DNA from: Diadema setosum
Lineage: Eukaryota > Echinodermata > Echinoidea > Diadematoida > Diadematidae
Direction: 5' to 3'
Assembly (NCBI RefSeq): GCF_964275005.1
Contig: NC_092690.1
Coordinates: 13,086,010-13,150,009, forward strand
Length of the DNA stretch: 64,000 nt
This document shows positions 33,464 to 44,107 of the stretch, piece by piece. Within the stretch, counting starts at the first letter, position 1, and each line of letters begins with the position of its first letter. The notes below the pieces were generated by a model. That model was not told the DNA's origin, did not search any database, and was given only the letters and a program-made list of their open reading frames with translations. A program made the position numbers and the translations under genes.

Positions 33464-36400
33464 TTTAGCTAAGAGGGCAAATGAGAAATATTAGTCTTTC
33501 CAACAACAACAACAACAAAAAAGAATATCAAAAAGGAGGTTGAATTCTACAGCAAACAGCAAGACAGAATAACTGACATTCTAAAAGGTAGACTGGCATG
33601 ACCCATGGGATGACCCATCCTGGAGTCCCACTTGCACGAGTGCAAACTCGCCGTTCATGAATGTATATAATACTTCAGATAAATCACCTGACCATGACAT
33701 TAAAAATCACAGAGATGCAATTGGTACAGGGGAGAGGTGCAGTTTTGCACCATGGTAGGTCCTGTTTAAAAAGCTAAACAAACTGAACTAATTTTCTACT
33801 TTCATGTCGCGTTTGATTGAAACCTATATGCAGTGGGGACATAGTCTTGTCAACAAGATTTTCCTTCTCTTCCATGCTCTTATCTTTATCTCTTTAATTT
33901 CTATGTGCAAGATGTGAATGTCTGCAGCATAGTTTTGTAAATGTGACCCGCTACAACAAAAGGATCCTAAAGTCGCTGACGGCTGAGCCGAGAAAATCCA
34001 ATTTGAAGTCACATCATCAAAATTGGCCAAAACAATAGAATTTCTGTTTTTGGCATAATTTTGTAATCTAATGTTTTGTCTATCATCTGCCAAAATTTCG
34101 AAGCTAAATGGTCAAAGGAAAGGCAAGAAATAAGCGTTTTTCTGGGCATGATTTTCCGACTTTCAACGGAACAGAAATGTGTCCGAGGATTTGGATTTAG
34201 CGCCGCTGCTAAACTCCGCCCCAAGCAACGAGGGAGTAATCTTATTGGCCAGTGCGCGGCATCCTGATTACTGATTGGTCGTGCGGACCACTGGCACTAT
34301 GCTTGAATGAACATCGCAGAGGTCGCTAGGAGCATACCTTCTATTGTCAAGCGGTGAAAACTGTCTCGCCTCACCTTGATCATGGTAGTGTCGGAAGGAA
34401 AACTTTGAAACTTCGAAAACCTAGAAGGCGTTTTTCTCGAAACTCTGATTTCCACAACCACTTGACATATGCTAATAAATTCATCAATATCTCCTCAACC
34501 GAGTACTTTTATGAGTTGTGCTATGTATGAAATTAAAGTAGAAGAGTAAAGAAATAATGTCATGCCATTTTCAGAAAATTGTCCTCCCCCGACTTTCGGA
34601 TCCTTTTGTTGTAGCGGGTCACAAATAATCTGCATGTATAGAAGCTCCAACATCATGTAAACCAAGATCTCATTAAGGACCATGCACTTGCTATTAAATA
34701 TGAGTCATGTGCAGCTACTCTTATCCTTGGCACACAGCCATGTGTTGCTGCAGGGGTCAACATAAGTTTATTTTTTCCATGAGGGGCTAAAAGAAACAAT
34801 AGTTTAAGTGGAGCTACCTTGTACTGGAGGGGGTGGGGGGGTTGGTTCACAAGAATTGGCCAGTGCGTCAGTATGTGTGTCATTTGGGGAGTGCGTGCGC
34901 TGCTGGTGCAATGTTTTAAACACAGCATGTGTGTGAAGGTCAAGTGCCAAGGGCTAGGTGGGGCTTGGTGTCAATGTGTACAAATGTATATTCTGTCATC
35001 CTGCTATAATTCCTGCCAAGTCTAGTGAAAATTTGACCACTCATGTTCAAGAAGATAAAAATGTGAAAACTGGGTCAAGACCCCCCCCCCCACACACACA
35101 CACACACATACACACACACAAACACACACTTAGACGGGAAGAATACATAATGACCCCTTCATTTTGGGACTTTCGAGCCCCAGAGGGACTTGATGCCCGT
35201 GTTCAGATATTATCACTGAAGGGAACGCTAGCTATCATTTTCGGTGAAAATCTATTATGGGGTTTCGAAGAAAAAACTAAAATTGGCTCGGGTGAGATAA
35301 AAAGGGTTCTGCGAAATGAAAGGGTTCACGAAGAAGCCATGAATAAAAGGTTTGTTGCAATTGGTCTGCAAAGTAAAAGGTTTTCAAAGGTACAGAGGTA
35401 CTGAGAATGAAATGGCTACAGATATGTTTCTACAAGATGAAAGGGTTTTCAAACGTTTTGAGAATGAAAGGATTATCAAGAAGGCTTCTGCCAACAGGAA
35501 GACTTTACAAAGGAACTTTAAATGAAAAGGTTATGCAAACTGTTCTGCAAAATGAGAGGTCTTAAAAAGATTCTGCAAATCAAATGAATATTAAGAGGTT
35601 CTACAAAATAAAAGGGTTTCAAAAAGTTGTCAATGTGAAAGAGTCTACAAGGGAATTGAAAATATAAGCGTTATAAAAATGGTTTTGAAAGAGGAAAGGC
35701 ACGGTGCCCATTTTTTTAAACATAGATATTCTCATAGCACCTGTCAAGTTTGAAGAAATGTTGACTATGCACTTTGAAAATGTGAAAATTGGGCCCCAAT
35801 TTCATATGCCCCAAGGGCCCCCAAGAGGGGCACCACGATATGTTTGTACATAATGCATGATGCAAGATGCACACCAGACAATGGATGATCCCTATGGCTC
35901 ACTTGAGCCTTTGGTTGACACCAGCTAAAAAATATATTAATGAATCAACAAGTGAAAAAAAAAATACCAAAGAATATACAGACATACCTTCTGCTCCAAC
36001 TGCTATAGCAGTAGCCCCACACTGATGAGGAAGAGCTGAAATAGGACGTTGAGAAAATAATGTCACATAAATGGTCACACCCTGTATCAATATCGACAGA
36101 TAGGCCATATTATATTTTCTCTCAACAAATCTCTCCTTTGCAATGTGATATCAAGCATTTATATCTATCTTACACATGGAATTACGTGTGGAATATCTTA
36201 AAGGGATGGTGCAGTTTTGGTTGATATAGGTACTCAGATTTGGAACATTTGAGAGACGATAAGAAACGACTTTTGAAATGTTACAGAGCATACAATTCTA
36301 TGATGAATTCAATTTTTTATGAAAATGGGGTTTGGGAATGGCTGAGATATCAACAAAGTCAACAAAGAGGTCCTAATCAAAGGTGAGTGTCATCTTATAT

Positions 36401-39400
36401 TAGTATCTCTTTGTCTCTGGCCACCTCCGCCAGTTTAAAACCAATTTTCATCAAGTAAAATAAACTTTGAATTCCTCTAAAAATTGCATGTTTAGGAATT
36501 TTTCAAAAAAGGTTTTTACTGTCTCACAAAAAAAGTTGGAAACTTGTAGTCCCATCTCAACCAAAATTATACAATTCCTCTAATATGCAGATATATATGT
36601 ATGCGTGAAAGCTGACAGCAAAAATACTGTGAGAAAGCATGCTTGTGGTATGCTTTAAGCCTAGGGTGCCAATCTCTGCAAATGAAACACATACTCCTCC
36701 ACACTAAAAGATATAATTTGAAGACAAAAATGAATGCGTGGATATAAATAACAAGTGTAATAAGCACGCAAAATTAAATTTCAAACACAATTTTTTTTTC
36801 TTCAGACTGCAGCTGCTTCCTTTATTTTTTTATTTTTTTGAATAAAGAAAACTTCAGTTTATAGGTGTAAAAACTCAGAGGTAAGCAGTAATGTTAACCC
36901 ATTGAGGACAAGCTGATTTGCTACAGCACACATTTCCCATAGAGACCTGCCCGTGTATTGACCGATTCGGGTTCGTTGAGGGCAGCAGACATTTTATGGC
37001 ACTGGGCGCAGCCATGAGCTCAAATTGCGGTGTCTCAGCCGACCCCCCCTGCTCTCCCTCACCCCCCGGGCAACATGTTTATCGCGCACTTGTAACAAAG
37101 GTTCGCGCACTAAGCATGCATTCGCGCACTCAGTACGAGACGCCCATTGGCTAAAGCCGTTTTTCATTCTGCGCGCGTGCTAATGTAGGGAGAGGGTTGG
37201 GGAGTGGGAAGGGGGGGGGGTCGGCTGAGACACCGCGTAATGGCGCTGCCCATGCCAAAAATACACATAGCGCGTCACAGAATCGGTCAATACTTGGGGA
37301 CTGGGACTCAGCGAGTTAATGACATACTTCTCTTGAGGAGCTCAAGATGGGTCCAGAAGAGCTCCGCGCTCTCCTTGGGGAGCCGGGCGAGGAACTCCTC
37401 CTTGGTCAGCTGGCACATCTCCGCCCCCGACATCCGGATGTTCTTCACCTGATGGAGGGCCTCCGTGGCGAACTGACCGGACGCCCAGACCAGCCAGTGC
37501 CTGGTGTCTTCTTCTGTCCACATCTCTGGGTCTATTACGGAGGCAGAATGGAAATTGCAATACAACATTATTAGCACTGGTAGTATTATCCTTCTTTTTT
37601 TTTCTCTCTTTTTTTTTTTTTTGTAAACTCCTTTCTAAGAGGACTGCAAAAGTGGATATTTCCACACATGTAATTTCTTCTCCTTCTTTCTTTTTTTTTT
37701 TCACTTAAGATGAACTTCCCATGTTTTTAATTCTGCAGAATCACGGCATTAATTACTGGAATATTGTGGCATGAAAAAATATTTACGTGCTCTTATTTTT
37801 GTGCTAGCTTCTAGTTGCATGATATGTACAAATATTTCCAATTTTACAGTAAATGAGATAAGGGATATTAGAACTTTCATAATTCTATACTGTTTCGGTT
37901 CTTGTACTCCACCTTTCATCGCAATAATTCTGGTAATCCTCTTCTCTCAATCTGCAGAGTATTTGGGTATGATTTTCAAAAATTCATTCATGAAGCCCAC
38001 GAAAGGTAGACAGACAAAGTGGTCTTAATAGGCAGGTGGCCTTTATGAACAATTGGTTACTGAAAGAGATATGACTGCATCTTTATCTGTAGGAAAGGAA
38101 AGGAAAGGTCTAATAAATAGCAGTTTTTCATTTGACTAAATTCTATCTTGATGGGTAATTGAAAGTAATCGTATCTGGAATGCAACATGGAGACATCATT
38201 CATTGTGACATTAGCTCACTAGTCTCACTTCGGGAGAGTACATCACAGAAGCTCGAATTGATATATCTGTAGTACATCAACTCTCCCCTTTCATATGGGA
38301 ATGGTACTTGTTTGGAGGAGAAAGAGAGTACATGTATGTATATGAAATGTAGAAACAGTAATTTGAACTACATCTGTTAATCAAACATCACATCTTACTT
38401 TGACTGGATTGTAATTATTCAAAAAATCTCCAAAATTTTTATCAAGAAATTTACTTTGCAGAAGTAATCTGAAGCACTCAGTGGCATTTGTTACTTTCAG
38501 GGGAATGGAACATGACATGACAGAGCTCATCCTCAATAATTACTATTGTGCACAACACAGGGTCTCGTAGTAGATTCCCAGGTTCTAGTTGCACATCTCT
38601 GATGGAAGATACTTTTTTTAATAATTCATACTTTTTTTTCACGTTTACACAGCATTAATTTTTTTTTTTTTTTTAATTCATACATCTTCACATTCAAACA
38701 CCTTAGCTTAATTTCCAATAAGGTAAGGTTCCCATTGAGCTCTCAAAGAAAAGTTGGAAGTGAAAGTCCACTCAAAGAGAATGTTGTGGTTACATAATTG
38801 TGAAGTTTCACACATTCCTGCACAATAATGATGTCAATCTCCATTATAGACACACACACACACACACACACACAAAAGATTTTTCAAGCCTTGTTTATAG
38901 CCCTTTAAGTCTCCCAGTGTAACTGTAAAATCTGGAGACTTTTCTATCCATGATCCAACTTTCATAGAACTCTGCATTGATTTGTATTTGACTGGACTAC
39001 TCTCATCAGAGTTAACTTGAACTTATGGTGGATTCTCCCTTTAAGTTTACCATAGGGCATGGACAGCCTGTCTTGCTCTTCCCTGTAGTTGCTGCAGACA
39101 ATCCACCTGGTGGCGTGCTCCTCCTCTCCTCCAATCTTGACCACCTCCTCCTCCATGCTCTCCACAGGGACTGGCAGAGTATTAAGGATGCAAGAGACAA
39201 TATTATTAACAGGCCACTCCCATTTTAACCACCACCTCAGGACTATTACAAAGTTAAGGATGCAAGAGGCAATATTATGTACAGGCCACTCCCCTTTTAA
39301 CCACCACCTCAGGACTATTACAAAGTTAAGGATGCAAGAGGCAATATTATGTACAGGCCACTCCCCTTTTAACCAAGTCCTCATAACTATAACAAAGTTA

Positions 39401-42400
39401 AGGATACAAGAGGCAATATTATGTACAGGCCACTCCCCTTTTAACCAAGTCCTCATAACTATAACAAAGTTAAGGATACAAGAGGCAATATTATGTACAG
39501 GCCATTCCCCTTGTAACCACCTCCTCAGGACTACAACAAAGTTAAGGGTGCAAGAGGCAATATTATGTACAGGACATGCCCCTTTTAACCAAGTCCTCTG
39601 GACTATAACAAAGTTAAGGATGACAGGAGGCAAAATTATGCACAGGCCACTCCCCTTTCAACCAAGTCTTCACGACTACAACAAAGTTAAGGATGCAAGG
39701 AGCAATATTACGTACAGGCCACTCCCCTTCTAACCAAGTCCTAAGAACTATAACAAAGTCCTCATGACCAGCAGTTCTCCTTCGTTAATATCAAACATTA
39801 CATGATAATTCTCATTTCATTGGAACAAAATTTGGTTTTAATCATGTTCATTTTAACACGTGTTTCCTGTAGGGAGGGGAGAGGGAAATATGTCTTGTAT
39901 TCAAAATAGCTCTTTTGTAGAATGGTGATATGGATCCTAACCAAATGATATTTGTTTCGGTACCTTTCATTCATTTTTGACAGTATGTCTACAGCTAAAT
40001 AAGGTAACAATTGTCTCGTATAATATGGCATTCTTCTGTTAAAGTACTCACTGTGAAACAGATTCTATGAGATTTAAAACCAAACAACTTTTGTCTTTTT
40101 GAAATAAATATCTGAACTGAAACTCACTTTGTGGCAATTCTACATGTTCAATATATCCACTATTCTCAAAAACTTAAAACAACCAAGACATACTCCTGGT
40201 CTATAACTTACCTTCATCTGTCACCATGGGAACCTCTACTGTTTCTATAATTGGCTTGACAATGTCTACGATATTTAGGCGAGGCTTCACACCTGCAAGA
40301 GAAGAGGGACAAATCCATAAACATTACAAGTCTGACAGATGAATCTTAATTTTGATATTGATTCCTATGACAGGTTCTACTATGGATGCATTAGGCTATG
40401 TTGGCAACTAGAGACTCTGTGTTGCTGACATATCCCACTCACAATGCGAAAATGACATTTTAGCCATTTTCACATCTTGACATCATCAGCATTTTGATCT
40501 GAGAAAGGTGCTTTAAGAGAGTGAAAAAAAGTGCATACCTTGAACTCAGACAAGTTTCAACAAAACTAACTGACCATACCTGGAATTTCTTCAAATTCTT
40601 ATCACGCAATAAGGCTTAAGCTGCAACAATGCTATACAAAAAGTGACTATGCAAAGGAAAGACATGAAAGTAGTAGACCAATTGTGTAGGTGCTTGAAGA
40701 CAAAACTGGCATCTGCAATGAAATATCCAGTGACATTTTCATGAGTCAAAATGTTCAAATAAGGGACTCAACATCAGGAGATGACTATTTGAGACATGAA
40801 TAACCACACAGTGACATGGTTCTGTTGCTACATGTACACTGGTACTTTAATGGCAATAACACAGTGCATTACCACACTGGTTCTTCACAGGACAACCCTA
40901 CCATTATCTTCCAGCTCTTCATTTTGTTGCGGTGCATTTGTTGTTGTTGGTTGTTTTGTTGTTGTTGGTTTTTTGTTTTTTTGGGGGGGGTGGTTGGGGG
41001 AGGGGTTGCCATGCTTATGTAATTTTTAATTGCATATGACAATGCACTGCACTCAACAGTAACGGAAATGCTTTCTTCTAGTCAAGGCAAGTGAAATTGC
41101 TATAAATGAAGGTGGATGGAAGAAATGGTTGATTACTTTACCTTGGTTTGAAATGACCTGGATGCTGAATTGGACCACACCATCTGCTGATATTCCCTGC
41201 TCCAACAAACTCTTCTCTTCAATCAGCTGTAAGAAAATGCAATATACTGAGTGCCACCTTACCATGTCTATTTAGAGGGCAACACATATTATAAGCGCAA
41301 TAATGATAAGACTAGATATCTACAATGACACATGGAATACCCGGTACACCATCCTCTTTTAAACCCTTCTCTTATTCTCAAATATCCTTGAAATGCCACC
41401 TTCATCACATAATTTGGCCTGTGAATAGCAATAATTCAAATGTCTACATCAAGTCAACAAATTCCTGAATCCGTGCAAATGTGATTGCAGTGCCAAAATG
41501 AGAACCAGATGCATTGCATGCCATGCTCAGCAGCTAAAACTACACATACCTTTTGAGCAGGTTATCTTCAACAAAAATAGAAAAAGAAATGTGTTGATTC
41601 CTTGCCTTCTGAGGGGGCTCTGCAACGGCATGCACTAAAACCTGCAGATGGCTCAAGCTACTTAATTTTTCTCTATCTGCATTCAACATACTTTCTATCT
41701 ATGATAGTATTTTAAGCATATGTCATTTCGAGATCATACAATGTACTTTTCAAACTCATAGACGCTTTTAGTCTTTATGAACTGAACTGGATGAGAATTG
41801 TTTATGCAGCTGTCTGAAATGAGAATGCATTATTGACTTTCAAATAAAATCTGCTACACTATTCCTTTGACAGCTACGTATGATCATCCTTCTGTACTTT
41901 CTCTGACACAAAGGATGAGCACCATTTGTATACTACACTGATACTGTCTTGCTCGCATTTCTGACACTTTGCAAACAAAATTAGGCCAACATCTTGGTAA
42001 AACTGTCTGGCTTGTGAACTGACTTATAGAGAAAAATTGGTCACACAACTCAGTTGTGGTACATGTTTTACTTTCATCTATACATTGCAAAGGCATTGGA
42101 AATGGCATAGGTGTTTGCTACCAAAAACTTAAGCATTTCCACATGAGTCCCACATTCATGTTGTACTCACCGTAGCAGCGTTCTGGAGATACATCTCATG
42201 CTCATCTAGACTGCACTGTAGCCTTTGTTCAAGCATCTTTTTCAGTGTTGTCAAAGGCTGGGCAATGTCCATCATTTGTGTAATCACATTTTGAGATGCA
42301 AGAGTAACATTGACAGCACTGTGAAGAAAGAGAGACAAAAATTAAAAAATATATATATATGGATGCCTGATTTAGGCTTCTTTTAGGCTGTTATGAATAT

Positions 42401-44107
42401 TTTGTAAAGGTACATTTTATCACACCACTATAACCAGTAATAAATACACGTACATAAATGCATAAATGCATACACACAAACACAAAAGGCTAATCTCAAA
42501 TCAGACTGACTGGTGATTGGAGAACAGCATGTAATACATCAAACAGCTTTAAATATACAACTGAACATACGGGCAGCTCCAATTTAGTCAATATAGTTTT
42601 ATATCGCCTAGGTGTTCCACTAGCATGTAAAGTATGCACAACAACAAAAAAAGGAAAAGAAACAAAACTGCAAATTAAAGAATATTAAAACCAGGCATAT
42701 ATCAAAGCCTTTGGATGTGCTATGTGAAGTATACAAAGTGGTAGTACACAACCCACTTCTTGGAATAAGTCAATATCTTATTGTGAATAAAACAGTAACT
42801 AGGCCATTTGGGCACCGAGTGAAATAAACATCGTTACGTAGCATTAATTAGCAAGTTACAAAAAATAATAAAAATACCTGACTATTACACTTATCAAAAG
42901 TACTGGTATCTAAAATTTCAAAAGCTCAAATGAACAGCAGACCAATGATACTGTTGACCAATGTTAGAACATTATGATGAACAAAATGATGACAGTAAGA
43001 ACATTACAAATTAATGAACTGCCATAACACAACCACAATTATCCTATTTGATAAAAACCATTCATCGTGATATGGTGATTTCCAATTCAATACTAGGCCT
43101 ACATCTGATAGACAAATTTTGACGTCACAAACGAGGAAACATTATTACCCCACACAGAAGAAGTGAAGGGTTTGTTCGCAAAAACAGATAAGTCCATTTT
43201 TAAAGATTTTGAAATACGGTCTCTGTCATAAAGTACAAAATAATACCTTTTAAATGATATATTGGTCATTACATATAAAGGTACTTTTTTGAAGTTATGG
43301 TCAAAAGAAGCAAAAATGTTCTTATTATTTTCTTTATTTTTCTTGACCTTTAATTGCAAATATCTCCATTTGGCAAATATGGACTTATCGGTTTTTGCAA
43401 ACAAACTCTTCAAGTGTACAGTGCACTCCCGTTACAACGAACACGGTTATAACGAAATTTCGTTATAACGAAATAAAACGTCTGGTCCCAAAATTATCGC
43501 CATTAAAGTCTATGGTACAAAATTCGCTGATAACGAACACGGGTATAGCGAAATTTTCGTTATAACGAAGCCTTTTCCGAGCACCACTGACAAAGAAAAA
43601 CAAAAGAAATGTGCTCCGTTACAACGAAATTAGGATCGCTTCCGAAAATACATAGCGGAACAAGCATTTATAGCATCTCTGCTTGGGCGAACGCGTCACA
43701 TCACTGTGTGTTCGCTTGGTGTGTCACGCACAGTTTCAGAGGGGAACTTGCGTTATTGTAATACAATAATCTGAAATTGAATTTACTATTTGTTTTATTG
43801 TTAACATAGCTTTCCAGTATATGACGAGTATTCAACAAACAGAATATGATATATGCGTGGCTTCCTTGTTTTCGTTATTGTATTAACTGTTCGGTTATAA
43901 CGAAATTTCGTTATAACGAAAGAAAACTGCCGGTCCCAAGCATTTCGTTATAACGGGAGTGCACTGTACATACGCTGGCACTGGAAACAAAGCAATGCAA
44001 CTACAACAGTATGATGGATCTCAAACAAACCTTGATACATCACTTTTGGTCCTTTTGCTTTTCCCCTTCTTGGAAGGCGTCTCAACGCCTCCACCTGCTC
44101 GCTTCAT
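30428..44107 (-). CDS. GABPA: GA-binding protein alpha chain (ETS transcription factor), 10 coding exons
   Basis: DNA-binding subunit of GABP/NRF-2; it binds GGAA sites and pairs with GABP-beta to drive mitochondrial, ribosomal and housekeeping genes in the nucleus. Exons in transcript order: 44031-44107, 42171-42318, 41142-41226, 40212-40292, 39051-39170, 37328-37531, 35988-36035, 33184-33306, 32003-32195, 30428-30620. They sum to 1272 nt, or 423 residues (human 454). Domains: OST-like N-terminal domain about 45-118 ([17 protein letters not shown]...), Pointed/SAM about 172-236, ETS about 301-383, then [15 protein letters not shown], the helix that contacts GABP-beta. All phases fit; nine introns, of which eight are GT-AG and the last is GC-AG. 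The start is the first ATG after an in-frame TAG 24 nt upstream. The first 25 residues are basic and unlike the acidic vertebrate leader. Confidence 0.97.
31222..31611. mobile_element. 390-bp near-perfect palindrome in GABPA intron 9
   Basis: The two arms match for about 140 bp with a handful of mismatches; the outermost 80 or so positions appear identical. The arms carry 'aggcccgaattcacgaaggt' and 'aaaccatggtttaaaccatg'. The centre is a series of 'cgaaatga' and 'tcatttcg' motifs. Most likely a foldback transposon. Confidence 0.85.
31727..31891. mobile_element. hAT-like MITE with 8-bp target duplication
   Basis: The termini AGGGCTCCACAC and GTGTCGAGCCCT are inverted. GTTACACC flanks both sides (31719-31726 and 31892-31899), the 8-bp duplication typical of hAT elements. 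The body is made of 'ggtggccc' units. Confidence 0.82.
32003..32195 (-). CDS. GABPA: GABPA exon 9: ETS domain, first part
   Basis: Residues 296-360: [13 protein letters not shown] through KLSRALR, including recognition-helix arginines 357 and 360. The donor is AG|GCAAGT (GC at 32001-32002) and not GT; reading it this way restores ...LR|YYY exactly, with codon AG+G. Confidence 0.97.
32301..32518. mobile_element. TACTGTA-family MITE (GABPA intron 8)
   Basis: Starts TACTGTATAAGCTGTTATTT and ends with 'aaataacagtgtatacagta', with 'ttcgcgaa' motifs inside. Same style as 13360-13558 and 45989-46185. Confidence 0.75.
32530..32650. repeat. Degenerate TTAGGG-like stretch
   Basis: Loose 'ggttaggg', 'aggattagg' and 'ggtcagggt' units, preceded by the complementary type ('ctaaccctaatc') on the same strand. 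It resembles interstitial telomere-like sequence but is too irregular to be sure. Confidence 0.45.
32888..33058. mobile_element. pogo/Tigger-type MITE (GABPA intron 8)
   Basis: CAGTGGACTCCCATTATAA at the left and its near complement ending CACTG at the right, flanked by TA on each side (32886-32887, 33059-33060), as in Tc1/mariner-pogo elements. It is a short, diverged relative of the element at 43419-43966. Confidence 0.82.
33184..33306 (-). CDS. GABPA: GABPA exon 8: linker before the ETS domain
   Basis: Residues 255-296, a basic, Ser/Ala-rich linker ending SPGNRTG, which is shared with the human protein just before the ETS domain. Donor GTACTG; acceptor 'ctccacctgacag'. Confidence 0.9.
33403..33461. 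repeat. (AT)n microsatellite
   Basis: About 58 bp of pure AT repeats in GABPA intron 7. Confidence 0.97.
33942..34623. mobile_element. Inverted-repeat element, 0.68 kb (GABPA intron 7)
   Basis: TGTGACCCGCTACAACAAAA and its exact complement form the ends, extending through 'ggatcc' with 'aaagtcg' following. No coding frame belonging to a transposase was recognised, and no clear target duplication. Confidence 0.85.
35072..35128 (+). repeat. C-run followed by (CA)n
   Basis: Poly-C then about 45 bp of 'ca' repeats in GABPA intron 7. Confidence 0.9.
35290..35705 (+). repeat. Highly degenerate ~28-bp tandem array (GABPA intron 7)
   Basis: A pattern like 'ttctgcaaaatgaaagggtt' plus 'ttcaaaagg' returns about 14 times with spacing of 25-38 bp and heavy divergence. 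Purines strongly predominate on the plus strand. It looks like an old minisatellite. Confidence 0.6.
35988..36035 (-). CDS. GABPA: GABPA exon 7 (48 nt)
   Basis: Residues 239-255 region, [15 protein letters not shown]. Very short, supported by acceptor 'caacgtcctatttcag', donor GTATGT and by exactly bridging phase 1 to phase 1 between exons 6 and 8. The sequence itself has no strong match, and since it is a multiple of three it could be skipped in frame. Confidence 0.75.
36198..36582. mobile_element. TTAA-type MITE, diverged copy (GABPA intron 6)
   Basis: 'ttaaagggatggtgcagttt' on the left is answered by 'aaccaaaattatacaattcc' on the right. Same family as 18668-19081, with a decayed right end. 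Confidence 0.65.
36894..37319. mobile_element. TTAA-bounded foldback element (GABPA intron 6)
   Basis: TTAA at both ends (36894-36897, 37316-37319), outer motifs 'cccattgaggac' and 'ctgggactcagcgag', 'tattgaccgattcgg' and its inverse 'gaatcggtcaatact', and an inner pair 'ggtgtctcagccgacccc'/'ggggtcggctgagacacc'. It ends only 9 bp from the edge of exon 6 (37328). Confidence 0.75.
37328..37531 (-). CDS. GABPA: GABPA exon 6: Pointed (SAM) domain
   Basis: Residues 171-239. [21 protein letters not shown], then [19 protein letters not shown] and [10 protein letters not shown] follow the GABP-alpha Pointed domain strand for strand. Donor GTATGT, acceptor 'cctccgtaatag'. The exon is less AT-rich than the surrounding intron. 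Confidence 0.97.
37578..39050. other. GABPA intron 5
   Basis: Mostly unrecognised AT-rich sequence with poly-T runs near 37600, 37690 and 38660 and a (CA)n tract at 38851-38874. Confidence 0.5.
39051..39170 (-). CDS. GABPA: GABPA exon 5
   Basis: Residues 131-171, Glu-rich [17 protein letters not shown], then [13 protein letters not shown], the conserved lead-in to the Pointed domain. The junction with exon 6 restores MPY-D-PE. Donor GTAAAC; acceptor 'ctctgccag', directly beside a tandem array. Confidence 0.94.
39173..39770. repeat. 72-bp tandem array in GABPA intron 4
   Basis: 'ggatgcaagaggcaatatta' recurs every 72 bp (near 39189, 39261, 39333, 39405, 39477, 39549, 39621, 39693), eight units with few differences. 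Since 72 is a multiple of three it produces long false frames on both strands. Confidence 0.96.
40212..40292 (-). CDS. GABPA: GABPA exon 4
   Basis: Residues 104-131, [26 protein letters not shown], matching the end of the OST-like domain in human (EPKLNILEIVKPADTVEV). Donor GTAAGT, acceptor 'ttctcttgcag'. Confidence 0.95.
41142..41226 (-). CDS. GABPA: GABPA exon 3
   Basis: Residues 76-104, [20 protein letters not shown], core of the OST-like N-terminal domain. Phase 0 start, phase 1 end. Confidence 0.96.
42171..42318 (-). CDS. GABPA: GABPA exon 2
   Basis: Residues 26-75, [20 protein letters not shown] then LDEHEMYLQ, closely matching human (DINEPIGNLKKLLEPRLQCS then LDAHEICLQ). Donor GTGAGT, acceptor 'ctttcttcacag'. 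Confidence 0.97.
43157..43416. mobile_element. Inverted-repeat element abutting a pogo-type MITE
   Basis: 'gtgaagggtttgttcgcaaa' with 'aacagataagtccat' on the left and their near complement at about 43375-43416. Its right end coincides with the TA target of the next element, so that insertion may have cut it. Confidence 0.6.
43419..43966. mobile_element. pogo/Tigger-type MITE (GABPA intron 1)
   Basis: CAGTGCACTCCCGTTACAAC and its complement ending GAGTGCACTG, with TA on both sides (43417-43418, 43967-43968). Sub-terminal 'ttataacgaaatttcgttat' motifs are repeated. 548 bp, no transposase. Confidence 0.88.
44031..44107 (-). CDS. GABPA: GABPA exon 1 coding part
   Basis: Residues 1-26, a Gly then Lys/Arg-rich leader (KKGKSKRTK). 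An in-frame TAG precedes the ATG by 24 nt and A is at -3, so the start is well defined. Donor GTTTGT. A 5' untranslated intron may end at 'cctttctgtag' just upstream. Confidence 0.85.

Noticed and set aside
38962-39733. Long frames of over 200 codons on both strands as a novel repeat protein
   Set aside because: The 72-bp array is intronic between GABPA exons 4 and 5; only the last part of the minus frame (39051-39170) is a supported exon.
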